Part shown: positions 61,998-64,000 of the stretch, in pieces
Layout of the letters: every line of letters begins with the position of its first letter
How positions within the stretch are numbered: the first letter of the stretch is position 1
NCBI RefSeq assembly: GCF_011046245.1
Contig: NZ_CP049244.1
Location: 682,001 to 746,000, forward strand
Origin: Allorhizobium pseudoryzae
GTDB taxonomy: Bacteria; Pseudomonadota; Alphaproteobacteria; Rhizobiales; Rhizobiaceae
Reading direction: 5' to 3'
DNA: 64,000 nt
The notes under the pieces: model-generated
What the model saw: the letters and a program-made list of their open reading frames with translations, nothing else
Databases searched by the model: none
What the model was told of the DNA's origin: nothing
Made by a program: the position numbers and the translations under genes

Positions 61998-63058
61998 GGA
62001 GAGAGGATTTACCGATGCTGCAAAGAACCGATCGCGGGAAAAAGAAGACTATCCTCGTTGCCGGCGGCGCCGGTTTCGTCGGCTCGCATCTGTGCGACGC
62101 GCTGCTGTCACGCGGGCACCGCGTGCTGTGCGTCGATTCCTACCTGACCGGTTCGAAGGCCAATGTTCTGCCGCTGCAGAACCACCCGCGGTTTCGAATG
62201 ATCGAAGCCGATATCTGCGAGCTGCACGACATCGACGAACCGGTGGACGAGATCTACAACCTCGCCTGCGCCGCGTCGCCGCCGCAGTACCAGGCCGATC
62301 CCGTGCACACGATGATGACCTGCGTTCTCGGCACCGGCAATCTGCTGTTCCTCGCCGAACGCCACTCTGCCGCCTTCCTGCAGGCCTCGACCAGCGAGGT
62401 CTACGGCGACCCGGAGGAGCATCCGCAGCGTGAGGATTACCGCGGCAATGTCAGTTGCACCGGTCCCCGCGCCTGTTACGACGAAGGAAAGCGCGCCGCC
62501 GAAGCGCTCTGCTTCGACATGCTGAGAACGTCGCGTGTCGATGTGCGCGTGGTACGCATCTTCAACACCTATGGCCCCCGCATGGCACCCGATGACGGGC
62601 GCATCGTCTCCAACCTCATCGTGCAGGCGCTGTCCGGCGAACCGCTGACCATCTACGGCACCGGCGAGCAGACGCGTTCGTTCTGCTTCGTCAGCGATCT
62701 GGTCGCCGGCCTGATCCGGCTGATGGAGGTCGATCCGAATCCGGGCCATCCGGTGAATATCGGCAACCCGGGCGAGTTCACCATCAACCAGCTGGCGGAA
62801 ATGGTGCTGTCGATGGTGCCGACGGCGTCCCGCATCGTCTACCATCCGCTGCCGAAGGACGATCCGCAACGCCGGCGTCCGGATATCGACAAGGCCAAGG
62901 AACTTTTGGGCTGGGAACCGCGTGTGCCGCTGTCCGAAGGCCTGCGCCAGACGGTCGATTATTTCATGTCCGTCGTGCCGGGCGAGCGCCCGCCCCGGCA
63001 CACCGCCACGGCTCCGGCCAAGGAGCCGCAGACCAGCCCTCTGCCGATGGGAGCCTGA
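61994..63058 (+). CDS. UDP-glucuronate decarboxylase (UDP-xylose synthase)-like SDR
   Basis: A 354-residue extended SDR predicted to make UDP-xylose from UDP-glucuronate. Loop VAGGAGFVGSHL, NLACAASPPQYQADPVHTM and the UXS signature TGPRACYDEGKRAAEAL (Tyr/Lys), then RIFNTYGPRM. RxR near the end and the family segment RSFCFVSDLV are present. About 35 Pro/Arg/Thr-rich residues form a disordered tail (PGERPPRHTATAPAKEP). The ATG overlaps the previous stop (ATGA). A related UDP-sugar decarboxylation is the alternative. Confidence 0.87.
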   Translation: MRREDLPMLQRTDRGKKKTILVAGGAGFVGSHLCDALLSRGHRVLCVDSYLTGSKANVLPLQNHPRFRMIEADICELHDIDEPVDEIYNLACAASPPQYQADPVHTMMTCVLGTGNLLFLAERHSAAFLQASTSEVYGDPEEHPQREDYRGNVSCTGPRACYDEGKRAAEALCFDMLRTSRVDVRVVRIFNTYGPRMAPDDGRIVSNLIVQALSGEPLTIYGTGEQTRSFCFVSDLVAGLIRLMEVDPNPGHPVNIGNPGEFTINQLAEMVLSMVPTASRIVYHPLPKDDPQRRRPDIDKAKELLGWEPRVPLSEGLRQTVDYFMSVVPGERPPRHTATAPAKEPQTSPLPMGA

Positions 63059-63062
63059 CCTC

Positions 63063-63815
63063 ATGGATGCATCCAGAATGCCGCCGGCCGAACTGCGCCG
63101 ACGGATCGAAGAACTCGGACCCTGGTTCCAGAACATGCGCATCGGCGGGGTGGAAACCGCGCCGGAGCATTTCCTGGGCGATTATCCTGCCTTCAAGTGG
63201 AAAGGGTTTCAGCATGTGATTCCCGAGGATCTCGAAGGACGCAGCGTGCTGGATGTCGGCTGCAATGCCGGCTTCTATTCGCTGGAAATGAAACGCCGCA
63301 ATGCCGGCCGCGTCGTGGGGATCGATACCGATCCCCGCTACCTCGCGCAGGCGCGCTTTGCCGCCGAGCAGAACGGCCTTGAGATCGAGTTCCGGCAGAT
63401 GTCGGTCTATCAGGTACCGCAGCTCAAGGAGCGCTTCGACCTCGTCCTGTTCATGGGCGTCCTCTACCACCTGCGTCATCCACTCCTGGCGCTCGATCTG
63501 CTCTGGGATCATTCGGTTGGCCAGGACATGCTGTTCCAGTGCCTGCAGCGCGGCGACGAACGCATTCCGGATCTTTCCGAGAACTACGACTTCTCCGAAT
63601 GGGCGATGTTCGACCAGCCGGATTATCCAAAGCTCTTCTTCGTGGAGGAGCGATACGCGTCCGATCCGACGAACTGGTTCATTCCCAACACCGCCGCCAT
63701 GGAAGCCATGCTGCGCTCCTCCGGCTTCGAAATCACCGCGCATCCGGAGCGGGAAGTCTACCTGCTGAAACGCGGCATGCGGCACTATGCGGTGGAACCC
63801 GCTCCCTGCGGCTGA
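63063..63815 (+). CDS. SAM-dependent methyltransferase (CmoB-like class)
   Basis: A 250-residue methyltransferase. The SAM loop is VLDVGCNAGFYSLEMKRRNA (about 61-80), with VVGIDTDPRY after strand two. The leading GPWFQNMRIGG and FKWKGFQHVIPEDLEG resemble CmoB-like enzymes, but size and company in an EPS-type cluster favour sugar O-methylation over tRNA modification. Four bases after the UXS-like gene, so still in the operon; the distance shows no translational overlap. Confidence 0.82.
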   Translation: MDASRMPPAELRRRIEELGPWFQNMRIGGVETAPEHFLGDYPAFKWKGFQHVIPEDLEGRSVLDVGCNAGFYSLEMKRRNAGRVVGIDTDPRYLAQARFAAEQNGLEIEFRQMSVYQVPQLKERFDLVLFMGVLYHLRHPLLALDLLWDHSVGQDMLFQCLQRGDERIPDLSENYDFSEWAMFDQPDYPKLFFVEERYASDPTNWFIPNTAAMEAMLRSSGFEITAHPEREVYLLKRGMRHYAVEPAPCG

Positions 63816-63829
63816 TGCAGGAGGCGGCG

Positions 63830-64000
63830 ATGACGGCCACAGCCAAGGCAGACCACCGGCAATTCGCCATCGGTCTGCTGCGCGGCGCGGGTGGCGCGCT
63901 GATCTTCGGCATTCCGATGCTGATGACGATGGAGCTGTGGTTCATCGGCTTTTACATGCCGCGCGAACGGCTGTTCCTGCTGCTTCTGGTGAATATTCCG
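63830..64000 (+). CDS. Start of a membrane protein (TIGR02587/DUF2391-like), cut by the window edge
   Basis: The first 57 residues, MTATAKADHRQFAIGLLRGA then GGALIFGIPMLMTMELWFIG, continue past the edge. A short soluble start and two hydrophobic segments resemble the integral-membrane family TIGR02587 (DUF2391); only the beginning is seen so this is tentative. Start ATG 63830 lies behind GGAGG; an ATG at 63815 in frame would add five residues. It is 14 bp after the methyltransferase stop and probably in the same operon. Confidence 0.65.
   Translation, partial: MTATAKADHRQFAIGLLRGAGGALIFGIPMLMTMELWFIGFYMPRERLFLLLLVNIP

Noticed and set aside
63063..63815. Assignment of the methyltransferase as CmoB
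   Set aside because: It resembles CmoB-like enzymes but is shorter than CmoB (about 320 residues) and sits in a glycan cluster without cmoA.

Overview
The window is a GC-rich, tightly packed stretch of an alphaproteobacterial genome. Four things point to the Rhizobiaceae (Rhizobium/Agrobacterium type): the gene order of the L-rhamnose locus (rhaRSTPQUK divergent from rhaDI), two intergenic mosaic repeats resembling rhizobial RIME elements, an IRO-box-like iron site, and the density of ABC, TRAP and TTT solute importers. No rRNA, tRNA, prophage, transposase or CRISPR array was seen. It reads as an accessory catabolic region (about 1-51 kb) followed by a surface- or glyco-conjugate region (about 52-64 kb).

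Layout. (1) 1-6473, minus strand: a TRAP importer (fused DctQM, DctP), an SDR dehydrogenase, an IclR regulator, an SCPx-type thiolase and an acyl-CoA synthetase cut by the left edge; it looks like uptake and CoA-dependent breakdown of an organic acid. (2) 6790-12244, minus strand: a ribose-type ABC importer with a terminal SMP-30 lactonase, divergent from a soluble GAF histidine kinase and LuxR-type response regulator (12514-14492). (3) 14516-21501, minus strand: dehydroshikimate dehydratase, shikimate dehydrogenase, a TctABC importer and a LysR regulator, a plausible shikimate-to-protocatechuate unit. (4) 21804-30134: an AraC regulator, a TonB receptor and a translationally coupled Fe-siderophore ABC importer with a siderophore-interacting reductase.

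(5) 30189-40128: an IclR regulator divergent from a GH105 unsaturated rhamnogalacturonyl hydrolase, a family-1 sugar ABC importer and three tandem Gfo/Idh/MocA oxidoreductases. (6) 40134-51167: the complete rhamnose locus. Parts 5 and 6 meet tail to tail 5 bp apart and together could take a pectin-derived rhamnogalacturonan oligosaccharide from import to rhamnose breakdown. A nearly identical 19-bp site occurs in opposite orientation on the two sides of the rhaR-rhaD promoter, and each copy contains a TTGACA -35 hexamer.

(7) 51216-54164, minus strand: small stress-type membrane proteins (Pmp3 family, DUF1003), then a Gfo/Idh oxidoreductase and a zinc-type dehydrogenase. (8) 54428-64000, plus strand: seven genes joined by successive 4-bp start/stop overlaps: a rhamnose-4-epimerase-like SDR, a protein joining a clan-A glycoside-hydrolase-like domain to a CDP-paratose-2-epimerase-like SDR, four GT-B glycosyltransferases and a UDP-xylose-synthase-like decarboxylase. 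A methyltransferase and the start of a membrane protein follow. This cluster has no visible polymerase, flippase or priming transferase and is the best candidate here for an undescribed system.

In five of the six importer operons a stem-loop or a RIME-like repeat lies directly 3' of the binding-protein gene, consistent with differential expression inside operons. All functions are inferred from motifs and context; no database search was run.
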